Shown: piece by piece, positions 35,192 to 43,818 of the stretch
How positions within the stretch are numbered: the stretch's first letter is position 1
Layout of the letters: each line of letters begins with the position of its first letter
Assembly (NCBI GenBank): GCA_017517305.1
Contig: JAFWZV010000014.1
Span: 1-57,889 of the forward strand
Length of the DNA stretch: 57,889 bases
From: Lachnospiraceae bacterium
GTDB lineage: Bacteria; Bacillota; Clostridia; Lachnospirales; Lachnospiraceae
Reading direction: 5' to 3'
Position numbers and translations under genes: made by a program
Notes under the pieces: generated by a model
Databases searched by the model: none
The model's input: the letters and a program-made list of their open reading frames with translations, nothing else
What the model was told of the DNA's origin: nothing

Positions 35192-36319
35192 ATGGGCGGT
35201 TTTTCAGACGTATTAAAGAATCTTGCTCTTCAGACCGGTTTTGCAACTCTTACATGGAAGCATTATGTTATGATTTTAGTTGCGTGCTTCTTTATGTATC
35301 TTGCAATAGTAAAGGGATTTGAACCATTACTTTTGGTACCAATTTCATTTGGTATGTTTTTGGTTAATATGTACCCTGGTATCATGGAAGAGGGCGGATT
35401 ATTACATTTCTTCTACTTACTTGATGAGTGGAGTATTTTACCATCACTTATATTTATGGGTGTTGGTGCTATGACGGATTTTGGTCCACTGATAGCCAAT
35501 CCGAAGAGCTTTATACTTGGTGCGGCAGCACAGTTTGGTATTTATTCAGCATATTTCTTAGCATTCCTTATGGGATTCAACGGAAAGGAAGCTGCAGCAA
35601 TTTCTATTATTGGTGGTGCTGATGGCCCTACATCTATTTTCCTTGCTGGTAAGCTTGGAATGGGAGGTACTCTTATGGGCCCTATAGCAGTTGCGGCGTA
35701 TTCATATATGGCACTTGTACCAGTTATTCAGCCACCAATTATGAAGCTTCTTACAACTGATAAGGAACGTCATATTAAGATGGGACAGCTTCGTCCTGTA
35801 ACAAAGCTTGAGAAGATTCTCTTCCCAATCATTGTTACTTTAGTAGTTGTTATGATTCTTCCTACTACAGCGCCACTTGTTGGTATGCTTATGTTAGGAA
35901 ACTTATTTAGAGAGTGTGGAGTTGTTAAGCAGCTTACTGAGACATCTTCAAATGCTCTTATGTATATCGTAGTTATCTTACTTGGTACATCTGTTGGTGC
36001 AACTACAAGTGCAGAGGCATTCCTTCAGTTAAGTACACTTAAGATAGTTGCTCTTGGACTTGTTGCATTTGCTTTTGGTACAGCTGCAGGTGTAATATTT
36101 GGTAAGATTATGTGTTGGGCAACTAAGGGTAATGTTAATCCACTTATAGGTTCTGCTGGTGTATCTGCGGTTCCTATGGCAGCAAGAGTTTCACAGAAGG
36201 TTGGAGCAGAATATGATCCTACTAACTTCCTTCTTATGAATGCAATGGGACCTAACGTTGCGGGTGTTATCGGTACTGCAGTTGCAGCTGGAACATTCCT
36301 TGCTATATTTGGTGTATAA
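35192..36319 (+). CDS. oadB: Sodium-ion-translocating decarboxylase beta subunit
   Basis: Integral membrane subunit of the OadB/MmdB/GcdB family that decarboxylates carboxybiotin and exports sodium. It has 375 residues with about nine to eleven membrane helices. Family motifs are DFGPLIANP and ISIIGGADGPTSIF, the latter holding the aspartate known to be needed for sodium transport, plus MNAMGPNVAGVIGTAVAAG at the end. With this subunit the enzyme complex couples decarboxylation to a sodium gradient. Confidence 0.96.
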   Translation: MGGFSDVLKNLALQTGFATLTWKHYVMILVACFFMYLAIVKGFEPLLLVPISFGMFLVNMYPGIMEEGGLLHFFYLLDEWSILPSLIFMGVGAMTDFGPLIANPKSFILGAAAQFGIYSAYFLAFLMGFNGKEAAAISIIGGADGPTSIFLAGKLGMGGTLMGPIAVAAYSYMALVPVIQPPIMKLLTTDKERHIKMGQLRPVTKLEKILFPIIVTLVVVMILPTTAPLVGMLMLGNLFRECGVVKQLTETSSNALMYIVVILLGTSVGATTSAEAFLQLSTLKIVALGLVAFAFGTAAGVIFGKIMCWATKGNVNPLIGSAGVSAVPMAARVSQKVGAEYDPTNFLLMNAMGPNVAGVIGTAVAAGTFLAIFGV

Positions 36320-36343
36320 TAATATTTACAGGAGGTTAGAGAA

Positions 36344-37753
36344 ATGTCAGTAGAAAAGAAACCGGTAAAGATTACCGAAACCATATTACGTGATGCTCAT
36401 CAGTCACTTATTGCTACAAGAATGACTACAGAGCAGATGCTACCTATCATCGAGAAGATGGATAAGGTTGGATATCACTCAGTAGAGTGCTGGGGTGGAG
36501 CTACATTTGATGCATCACTTCGTTTCCTTAAGGAAGATCCATGGGAGAGACTTAGAAAGATTAAGGATGGATTTAAGAATACTAAGCTTCAGATGCTTTT
36601 TAGAGGACAGAATATCTTAGGATATCGTCATTATGCAGATGATGTTGTAGAGTATTTTGTTCAGAAATCAATCGCAAATGGAATTGATATTATTCGTATA
36701 TTTGATTGTTTGAATGATATTAGAAACCTTGAGACAGCTGTTAAGGCTGCAAATAAGGAAAATGGACATGCTCAGATAGCTCTTTCATATACATTAGGTG
36801 AGGCTTATACACTTGATTATTGGAAGAACATGGCTAAGCAGATTGAGGAAATGGGTGCTAATTCTATCTGTATCAAGGATATGGCAGGTCTTCTTGTTCC
36901 ATATAAGGCTACAGAGCTTGTAACTGCACTTAAGGAGAGTACTTCACTTCCAATTCAGCTTCATACACACTATACTTCAGGTGTCGCTTCAATGACTTAT
37001 ATGAAGGCTGTTGAGGCAGGCTGTGATATTATAGATACAGCTATGTCCCCTATGGCACTTGGTACTAGTCAGCCTGCTACAGAGGTTATGGCTAAGGCAT
37101 TTGAAGGTACAGAATATGATCCTGGCTTTGATGAGAATCTTCTCGTTGAAATTGCTGATTACTTTAAGCCAATGAGAGAAGAGTGGTTAGCTAGCGGACT
37201 TCTTAATCCAAAGGTAATGGGTGTTGATATTAAGACACTTCTTTACCAGGTACCTGGTGGTATGCTTTCAAACCTCGTATCACAGCTTAAGGAAATGGGC
37301 GCTGAGGATAAGTTCCAGGAGGTTCTTGAGGAGGTTCCACGTGTTCGTAAGGATTATGGTGAGCCACCACTTGTTACGCCTTCATCACAGATCGTTGGTA
37401 CTCAGGCAGTGCTTAATGTTGTTACTGGTGAGAGATATAAGATGTGTACTAAGGAATCTAAGGCTCTTGTTGCTGGTGAGTATGGTCAGTCAGTACTTCC
37501 AGTTGACCCAGAGGTTAGAAAGAAGGTAATTGGCGATCAGGAGCCTATTACTTGTAGACCAGCAGATCTTATCGAGAATGAGTTAGATAAGCTTGAGAAA
37601 GAAATGGCTCAGTATAAGAAGCAGGATGAGGATGTGCTTACTTATGCATTATTCCCACAGGTTGCTATGGACTTCTTCAAATATAGAGAAGCTCAGGAAA
37701 CTGGTGTAGATGCATCAATTGCAAATACTGAGAATAAGACTTATCCAGTATAA
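36344..37753 (+). CDS. oadA: OadA/PycB-type pyruvate/oxaloacetate carboxyltransferase subunit
   Basis: Transfers carboxyl between oxaloacetate (or pyruvate) and biotin; homologous to oxaloacetate decarboxylase alpha, pyruvate carboxylase subunit B and the 5S transcarboxylase subunit. It has 469 residues. The TIM barrel begins ITETILRDAHQSLIATRM with the metal aspartate, the carbamylated lysine is in CIKDMAGLL (Lys178), and LHTHYTSG supplies the metal histidines. The conserved carboxylase domain continues to about residue 455. The usual C-terminal biotin domain is absent, so it depends on the separate carrier encoded two genes upstream. It is last in the operon, 24 bases after oadB. Confidence 0.93.
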   Translation: MSVEKKPVKITETILRDAHQSLIATRMTTEQMLPIIEKMDKVGYHSVECWGGATFDASLRFLKEDPWERLRKIKDGFKNTKLQMLFRGQNILGYRHYADDVVEYFVQKSIANGIDIIRIFDCLNDIRNLETAVKAANKENGHAQIALSYTLGEAYTLDYWKNMAKQIEEMGANSICIKDMAGLLVPYKATELVTALKESTSLPIQLHTHYTSGVASMTYMKAVEAGCDIIDTAMSPMALGTSQPATEVMAKAFEGTEYDPGFDENLLVEIADYFKPMREEWLASGLLNPKVMGVDIKTLLYQVPGGMLSNLVSQLKEMGAEDKFQEVLEEVPRVRKDYGEPPLVTPSSQIVGTQAVLNVVTGERYKMCTKESKALVAGEYGQSVLPVDPEVRKKVIGDQEPITCRPADLIENELDKLEKEMAQYKKQDEDVLTYALFPQVAMDFFKYREAQETGVDASIANTENKTYPV

Positions 37754-37774
37754 TTCATAGATATATAAACACAA

Positions 37775-37808
37775 AAGAGACGGAGTAGGTTAGCCTGTTC
37801 CGTCTCTT
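37775..37808 (+). terminator. Stem-loop at the end of the decarboxylase operon (weak terminator)
   Basis: AAGAGACGGA (37775-37784) pairs perfectly with TCCGTCTCTT (37799-37808) around a 14-base loop. The bases that follow are AAAAAT, not a T run, so termination on this strand is doubtful and some read-through into the potassium genes is possible. Confidence 0.5.
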
Positions 37809-37831
37809 AAAAATATTAATGGAGCAATGAT

Positions 37832-39253
37832 ATGAGTAAAGAAGCTGTTAATGATAAAAATTATAGTCAGGTTAAAAAGAATATTAAAAATGAAAAAAAG
37901 AAAAGTATATCTACCACTAAAAAGATTATACTTGGTTTTTTGCTTGTAATACTTGTAGGAACAATTCTTTTATCTCTTCCTATATCAAATGTAGGAGGTA
38001 GAGTAGATGTTTTGACTGCGCTATTTACAGCTACCACATCTGTTTGTGTAACTGGTTTAGTAGTTGTGGATACTTTTGCTTATTGGACCTTGTTTGGTAA
38101 GGTTGTTATACTTATATTAATACAGATTGGTGGTATGGGAATCATTGCTATAATATGTGGGATGATGCTTATGCTTCATAAAAAAGTTAATTTAAAGGAG
38201 CGAATGATTATTCAGGATGCGTATAATCTTAATAATCTTCAGGGTGTAATTAAATTTGTAAAAAAGATTATAATAGGCACCTTTGTTGTTGAATTAATAG
38301 GTGCCTTGCTATATATGATTGTTTTTATTCCGGAATTTGGAGTTGCAAATGGAATCTGGTACTCCATATTTAATTCTATATCTGCTTTTTGTAATGCAGG
38401 AATCGATATTATTGGACCAAGTAGTATGATTCCTTATCAAAGCTCACCTCTTGTTTTGGTTACAACTATGATGCTTATCTTTAACAGTGGTATAGGTTTT
38501 GTAGTGTGGTGGGATGTTATAGATGTTTCAAAAAAAATATTCAAAAAAGAGATAAGACTAAGAGATTTCATTTCGAAATTAAGTATACATACTAGATTAG
38601 TTTTAACTGTTACATTTTCATTAATTTTTGTAGGAGCAGCATTAGTTCTTTTGTTTGAGTGGAATAATAAAGGGACTATTGGTAATATGAGCCTAATTGA
38701 TAAAGTTCTTAATAGTTTGTTTCAGTCTGTTACTTTAAGAACTGCAGGATTTGTGTCCTTTAGTCAGGGTGATATGGAAGGTGCATCAGTGCTTGTTTCT
38801 ATTGTTCTTATGCTAATTGGTGGTTCACCTGTAGGTACTGCTGGAGGTGTAAAAACTGTTACAGTTGCTGTTTTATTTTTTGCTGTTGCAGCAGTTGTTA
38901 AGGGTAGAAATGAAGCAGTTGTATACAATAGAAGTATTAATCAGGATTTAATTAGAAAATCATTAGCTGTTGTACTTATAAGCTTGATTGCGTTTGTAGT
39001 ATTATCCATACTCTTGATGATAACTAATGATTTTACTATGGAGGACTCTTTGTTTGAAGTGGCTAGTGCCATAGCTACGGTTGGTCTTTCACGTGGCATT
39101 ACAGCTGATTTAAATACAGTAGGACAATTAATTATAATTATAGGTATGTATTTGGGAAGAATAGGACCTATATCTATGTTTATAGCATTTAGTAACAAAT
39201 ATAGTATTAAAAATTCTCTGCATTATGCTGAGGCAGATTTAATTGTAGGTTAA
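37832..39253 (+). CDS. TrkH/KtrB-family potassium uptake membrane protein
   Basis: Potassium translocating subunit of 473 residues made of four membrane-pore-membrane repeats. The selectivity-filter loops are recognisable at TTSVCVTGLVV, SISAFCNAGIDI, TLRTAGFVS and ASAIATVGLSRG. A hydrophilic Lys-rich N-terminus (about 1-28) lies in the cytoplasm. The short length and partner with a single RCK protein fit the KtrAB type, which in studied bacteria is sodium-dependent. It is 15 bases before the regulator gene. Confidence 0.93.
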   Translation: MSKEAVNDKNYSQVKKNIKNEKKKSISTTKKIILGFLLVILVGTILLSLPISNVGGRVDVLTALFTATTSVCVTGLVVVDTFAYWTLFGKVVILILIQIGGMGIIAIICGMMLMLHKKVNLKERMIIQDAYNLNNLQGVIKFVKKIIIGTFVVELIGALLYMIVFIPEFGVANGIWYSIFNSISAFCNAGIDIIGPSSMIPYQSSPLVLVTTMMLIFNSGIGFVVWWDVIDVSKKIFKKEIRLRDFISKLSIHTRLVLTVTFSLIFVGAALVLLFEWNNKGTIGNMSLIDKVLNSLFQSVTLRTAGFVSFSQGDMEGASVLVSIVLMLIGGSPVGTAGGVKTVTVAVLFFAVAAVVKGRNEAVVYNRSINQDLIRKSLAVVLISLIAFVVLSILLMITNDFTMEDSLFEVASAIATVGLSRGITADLNTVGQLIIIIGMYLGRIGPISMFIAFSNKYSIKNSLHYAEADLIVG

Positions 39254-39267
39254 TTAAGGAGGTAGTA

Positions 39268-39912
39268 ATGAAGAAATCATTTGCAGTTATAGGACTTGGA
39301 AGATTTGGTAGAAGTATAGCTATGGAGCTTAGTAAATTAGGTGCTGATGTTATGGTAATTGATAATGATGAAGAAAAAATCAATAGATTATCTGACTATG
39401 TTACTTGTGCAATTAATGTTGATGTATGTGATACTGATGCTTTAATTAGTACCGGAATTGCTAATATGGATGCTGTTATTGTTGCTATGGCAGATTATCT
39501 TGAACCAAGTATAATGGGAGTTATTACAGCTAAGGATTTAGGCGTGCCTCTTGTAATTGCTAAGGCTAGAGATCATGTAACAGGTAGCATCTATGATAAG
39601 GTTGGTGCAGATAGAGTTGTATTTCCAGAGAGAGAGTCGGGTAAAAGAATATCAAAACAGCTTATGTGTGCAGACTTTTTGGAGTTTTTTGAGCTTTCTG
39701 ATAGTGTTAGCTTAATAGAATTAATGCCTAAAAAAGAATGGATTGGAAAAACATTACGTCAGCTTAATCTTAGACGTGAATATAAGATTAACGTCATTGC
39801 AGTTAAGGAAAACGATGATGTTAATGTGGCAATGGATCCGGATGAACCTTTAAAGGCAGATTGTCCGTTAATTATTACATTGAGAAAAGAAGATATGAAG
39901 AGGCTTATGTAA
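39268..39912 (+). CDS. TrkA/KtrA-family RCK regulatory subunit
   Basis: Cytoplasmic gating ring subunit of the adjacent potassium transporter. It has 214 residues: RCK_N nucleotide domain beginning FAVIGLGRFGRSIAMEL with the acidic DNDEEK at the end of strand two, and an RCK_C domain (about 135-214). One RCK unit is the KtrA form; E. coli TrkA has two. Its stop overlaps the next gene start by one base. Confidence 0.94.
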   Translation: MKKSFAVIGLGRFGRSIAMELSKLGADVMVIDNDEEKINRLSDYVTCAINVDVCDTDALISTGIANMDAVIVAMADYLEPSIMGVITAKDLGVPLVIAKARDHVTGSIYDKVGADRVVFPERESGKRISKQLMCADFLEFFELSDSVSLIELMPKKEWIGKTLRQLNLRREYKINVIAVKENDDVNVAMDPDEPLKADCPLIITLRKEDMKRLM

Positions 39913-41135
39913 TGAAAAATATTATAGTTGTTGGTGGCGGTGCTGCTGGAATGATGGCAGCAATTATTGCTTCTAGAAATGGTAAAAAAGTAACTTTGAT
40001 AGAGCAAAATGAAAAGCTTGGAAAAAAGCTTTTTATAACAGGGAAGGGAAGATGTAATATCACAAATGCTTGTGATATTGAAGATTTATTTCAAAATGTT
40101 GTTACAAATCCCAAGTTTTTATATAGTTCGTTTTATTCATTTTCCAATGATATGGTGATGGATTTCTTTGAAAATATAGGTTTACCATATAAGGTGGAAA
40201 GAGGAAATCGTGTGTTTCCTGTATCAGATCATTCTTCTGATGTAATTAAGGTATTAGAAAAAGAAATGAAGAGTAATGGTGTTGAGATTTTACTTAATAC
40301 TAAGGTTTCTTCCGTTATAATTGATAATAATATCTGTAAAGGTGTAAATATAAATGGCGGAAAAGCTGTTTATGCAGATAGTGTAATTATTGCAACTGGT
40401 GGTTTTTCATACCCAAGAACCGGTGCTTGTGGTGATGGATATAAATTTGCCAAAACAGCAGGGCATAGTATTGTTGAAACCAAACCTTCTTTGGTTCCCT
40501 TTGAACTAGAGGATTCTTGTTGTAAGGAATTGATGGGTATTTCTCTAAAAAATGTTTCAGCAACAATTTATGCTAACGGAAAGAAAATATACTCTGATTT
40601 TGGTGAGATGTTGTTTACTCATTTTGGAGTTAGCGGTCCTATTATTATAAAAGCAAGTGCGTATATTCATAAGTATTTAGATAAGAATTTGACTTTAACA
40701 ATTGACCTAAAGCCTGCACTTAATGAGAAACAATTAGATGAAAGAATTATTAAAGATTTTAATATATTTATTAATAAGCAGTTAAAAAATGGTTTGGAGA
40801 AATTATTGCTTAGGTCTCTTATTCCGGTTATAATTGACAAGAGTGACTTAGATGGTGATAAGAAAATTAATGAAATTACTAAAGAGGAGAGACATAAGCT
40901 TCTTGCGACTATAAAAAATGTTCCATTTAAAATAGCAGGATTAAGAGGATGGGATGAAGCTATAATTACCAAAGGTGGAGTTAAAGTAAAGGAGATTGAT
41001 CCTGGAACAATGGAATCAAAGCTTACATCAGGATTATATTTTGCTGGAGAGGTTTTGGATTTAGATGCATTAACCGGTGGCTTTAATCTTCAGATTGCTT
41101 GGTCTACCGGATATTTAGCAGGTTTGAATTGTTAA
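39912..41135 (+). CDS. HI0933/BaiN-family FAD-dependent oxidoreductase
   Basis: Flavoprotein of 407 residues. The start at ATG 39912 overlaps the stop of the RCK gene (TAATG) and gives the family N-terminus MKNIIVVGGGAAGMMAA; the longer frame upstream is overlap only. The FAD motif is GGGAAG, followed by KLGKKLFITGKGRCNITNA, which is the hallmark of the HI0933 group; GGFSYPRTG and the C-terminal GGFNLQIAWSTG also match. Some members reduce bile acids or other small molecules, but most are of unknown function. The gene order flavoprotein-cmk-ispH is common in Clostridia, which suggests a housekeeping role. Confidence 0.88.
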   Translation: MKNIIVVGGGAAGMMAAIIASRNGKKVTLIEQNEKLGKKLFITGKGRCNITNACDIEDLFQNVVTNPKFLYSSFYSFSNDMVMDFFENIGLPYKVERGNRVFPVSDHSSDVIKVLEKEMKSNGVEILLNTKVSSVIIDNNICKGVNINGGKAVYADSVIIATGGFSYPRTGACGDGYKFAKTAGHSIVETKPSLVPFELEDSCCKELMGISLKNVSATIYANGKKIYSDFGEMLFTHFGVSGPIIIKASAYIHKYLDKNLTLTIDLKPALNEKQLDERIIKDFNIFINKQLKNGLEKLLLRSLIPVIIDKSDLDGDKKINEITKEERHKLLATIKNVPFKIAGLRGWDEAIITKGGVKVKEIDPGTMESKLTSGLYFAGEVLDLDALTGGFNLQIAWSTGYLAGLNC

Positions 41136-41180
41136 ATCAACGTTAATGATATAATATTTTATTGGTAAGGAGAATAAATT

Positions 41181-41843
41181 ATGGCAAGTATAGCAATTGA
41201 TGGTCCTGCAGGAGCAGGAAAGAGTACTATAGCTAAGCAGGTGGCTAAGAAATTAGGATATATATATGTTGATACTGGAGCAATGTATAGAGCTATAGCT
41301 CATTATCTTGTACAAAACAATATTGATATAGAGAATAATGATGAATTAAAATCTGCTTGTGAAAGTATTAATATAGCTATAAAATACGAGGATGATGCGC
41401 AACAGGTTTATCTTAATGGAGAAAATGTAACTCCATTTTTGAGAACTGAGGAAACAGGTAATATGGCATCAAAGTCATCAGCAAAAGCGCCTGTCCGTGA
41501 GGCACTTCTTGGATTACAGAGAGAGATGGCCAAAGATTATAATGTTGTAATGGATGGAAGAGATATTGGTACAAATGTATTGCCTGATGCAGAGGTGAAA
41601 ATTTATCTTACTGCTTCTTCAAAGGAAAGAGCTAATCGAAGATATAAAGAGCTTATTGAAAAAGGTGAAGTAACGGATTTAGATAAAATAGAGGCAGATA
41701 TTATTGAAAGAGATGAACGTGATATGAACCGTGAAATTGCTCCTCTAAAGCAGGCAGATGATGCGGTTTTGGTAGATAGCTCATATATGACCATTGATGA
41801 AGTGGTTGCTAGAATCATGTCAGAAGCTGAAAAGATAGCTTAA
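41181..41843 (+). CDS. cmk: Cytidylate kinase
   Basis: Phosphorylates CMP and dCMP. It has 220 residues, with P-loop DGPAGAGKST (about 5-14), CMP-binding DTGAMYRAIA, DGRDIGTNVLPDA and the lid region SSKERANRRYKEL. It lies 28 bases before ispH-S1; cmk next to ribosomal S1 is conserved widely among bacteria. Confidence 0.97.
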   Translation: MASIAIDGPAGAGKSTIAKQVAKKLGYIYVDTGAMYRAIAHYLVQNNIDIENNDELKSACESINIAIKYEDDAQQVYLNGENVTPFLRTEETGNMASKSSAKAPVREALLGLQREMAKDYNVVMDGRDIGTNVLPDAEVKIYLTASSKERANRRYKELIEKGEVTDLDKIEADIIERDERDMNREIAPLKQADDAVLVDSSYMTIDEVVARIMSEAEKIA

Positions 41844-41871
41844 ATATTTTAAATTATAATTAGGGGTTAAT

Positions 41872-43815
41872 ATGGAGATTGTACTAGCGAAAACAGCTGG
41901 CTTTTGCTTTGGCGTTAAAAGAGCTGTGGATACTGTTTATAATGAAATAAATAATGATAGAGATGTTGAAGTTTTCACTTATGGTCCAATAATTCATAAT
42001 GAAGAGGTTGTTAATGACCTTGATAAAAAGGGAGTAGTTGTCATAGATGAAAATAAATCTCTTTCGGAATATTTTCAAAATGACAAGAAACATAAGGTAA
42101 TTATAAGATCTCATGGTGTAGGAAAACATGTATATGATGAACTAGAGGAATATGGAGTAAAAATTATAGATGCAACCTGCCCATTTGTTAAAAAAATTCA
42201 TAAAATAGTTGCAGAGGAAAGTGCTAAAGGCAAGGGAATTATTATAATTGGAGATGAAAACCATCCAGAGGTTGTAGGCATAAAGGGCTGGTCTGTTAGT
42301 GAACCCATTATATTAGATACCATTGATAAGGCTTCAAATATTAAACTAGAAGAAAATAAAGAATATGTTATTGTTGCTCAAACTACATTTAATAGCATAA
42401 AATTCAAAGAATTAGTTGAAATATTTACAAAAAAATATTATAATGTTTATGTTTATTCAACTATTTGCAATGCTACAGAGGAAAGGCAGAAGGAAGCTAG
42501 TAAATTAGCTTCGGAAGTTGATACTATGATAGTAATTGGTGGTAAAAATAGCTCGAATACACAAAAGCTTTATAATATAAGCAAAAAAGAATGCAAAAAT
42601 ACTTACTACATTCAGACACTCGTTGACTTGGATTTAACTGTTATTGAATCCGCTAAGAGGGTAGGTATTACAGCGGGGGCATCTACCCCAAATCATATTA
42701 TTAAGGAGGTTCAAAACAGTATGTCAGAATTAAGTTTTGAAGAATTATTAAATCAATCAGAGGAGAATGGTAATGCTGTTAGACCTGGTAGCGTTATTGA
42801 GGGTAAGGTTATCGGCGTAAAGTCAGATGTAATTTATGTTGATATTCAGTATAAGGCTGATGGTATTATTACAAGAGCAGAGTATTCAAATACTCCAGGT
42901 TTAGATCTTACAACAGTTGTTAGTGTTGGAGATCCTATAACAGTTAAGGTTATTAAGACCAATGACGGTGAGGGACAGGTTCTTCTTTCATACAAGAAGG
43001 TTGCTGCTGAGAAGTCATACGAGAAGCTTCAGGAGGCATTTGACAACGAGGAAGTTCTTACTGCAAAGGTTACTGAGGTAGTTTCTGGTGGTATTAGTGT
43101 TATGGTAGACGAGTGTAAGGTATTTATTCCTGCTAGTCTTGTTTCAGACACTTACGAGAAGAATTTAGACAAGTACATGGGTCAGGAAATTCAGTTTGTA
43201 TTAACTGAGTTTAAGCCTAAGAATAGAAGAATTATCGGTGACAGAAAGAAGCTTCTTGTTGCAAGTAAGGCAGAGGCTGCTAAGAAGTTATTTGAGACAA
43301 TTAATGTTGGTGATGTTGTTGAAGGTACAGTTAAGAATGTTACACCATTTGGAGCATTTATCGATTTAGGTGGTGCAGATGGACTTCTTCATATCTCTGA
43401 GATGTCTTGGGGAAGAATTGACGATCCAAAGTCAGTTGTTAAGGTTGGAGATACAGTTAAGACATTTATTAAGGATATTAATGGAGATAAGATTGCTCTT
43501 AGCTTAAAGTTTGATGATAACAATCCTTGGGCTAATGCAGTTGAGAAGTATGCAATTGGAACTGAGGTTACTGGAAAGATTGCAAGAATGACTGCATTTG
43601 GAGCATTTGTAGAGTTAGAGCCAGGTGTTGATGCATTATTACATGTTTCTCAGATTTCTAATGAGCATATTGAGAAGCCAGAGGATGTATATCAGATTGG
43701 TCAGGAGATTACAGCTAAGGTTGTAGATTTCAAGGAAGAGGAGAAGAAGATTAGTCTTAGTGTTAAGGCTTTATTACCTCCAGTTGATACTACTGAGGAA
43801 GCTACAGAGGAGTAA
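41872..43815 (+). CDS. ispH: IspH (HMBPP reductase) fused to a four-domain ribosomal S1-like protein
   Basis: Fusion of 647 residues known in Clostridia. Residues 1-283 are 4-hydroxy-3-methylbut-2-enyl diphosphate reductase, the last step of the MEP isoprenoid route, with all three Fe-S cysteines: Cys12 (GFCFGVKRAV), Cys103 (DATCPF) and Cys199 (ICNATEE). Residues about 300-640 hold four S1 RNA-binding domains (starts near VIEGKVIGV, LTAKVTEV, VVEGTVKNV, EVTGKIARM). The junction (42703-42723) carries a perfect ribosome site and an in-frame ATG, and codon use changes there: the IspH part has 22 AAA and 10 AAG lysine codons, the S1 part 0 and 35. Both a fusion and a separate S1 protein of 365 residues may be made. 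Confidence 0.95.
   Translation: MEIVLAKTAGFCFGVKRAVDTVYNEINNDRDVEVFTYGPIIHNEEVVNDLDKKGVVVIDENKSLSEYFQNDKKHKVIIRSHGVGKHVYDELEEYGVKIIDATCPFVKKIHKIVAEESAKGKGIIIIGDENHPEVVGIKGWSVSEPIILDTIDKASNIKLEENKEYVIVAQTTFNSIKFKELVEIFTKKYYNVYVYSTICNATEERQKEASKLASEVDTMIVIGGKNSSNTQKLYNISKKECKNTYYIQTLVDLDLTVIESAKRVGITAGASTPNHIIKEVQNSMSELSFEELLNQSEENGNAVRPGSVIEGKVIGVKSDVIYVDIQYKADGIITRAEYSNTPGLDLTTVVSVGDPITVKVIKTNDGEGQVLLSYKKVAAEKSYEKLQEAFDNEEVLTAKVTEVVSGGISVMVDECKVFIPASLVSDTYEKNLDKYMGQEIQFVLTEFKPKNRRIIGDRKKLLVASKAEAAKKLFETINVGDVVEGTVKNVTPFGAFIDLGGADGLLHISEMSWGRIDDPKSVVKVGDTVKTFIKDINGDKIALSLKFDDNNPWANAVEKYAIGTEVTGKIARMTAFGAFVELEPGVDALLHVSQISNEHIEKPEDVYQIGQEITAKVVDFKEEEKKISLSVKALLPPVDTTEEATEE
42703..42723 (+). promoter_or_regulatory. 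Internal Shine-Dalgarno and start codon for the S1 part
   Basis: AAGGAGGT (42703-42710) lies 10 bases before ATG 42721, which is in frame with the fusion and begins MSELSFEELL, just where IspH ends and a linker to the first S1 domain begins. The bases also encode the conserved IspH ending IIKEV, so part of the match could be forced by the protein sequence. Internal initiation is inferred. Confidence 0.6.
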
Positions 43816-43818
43816 TAT

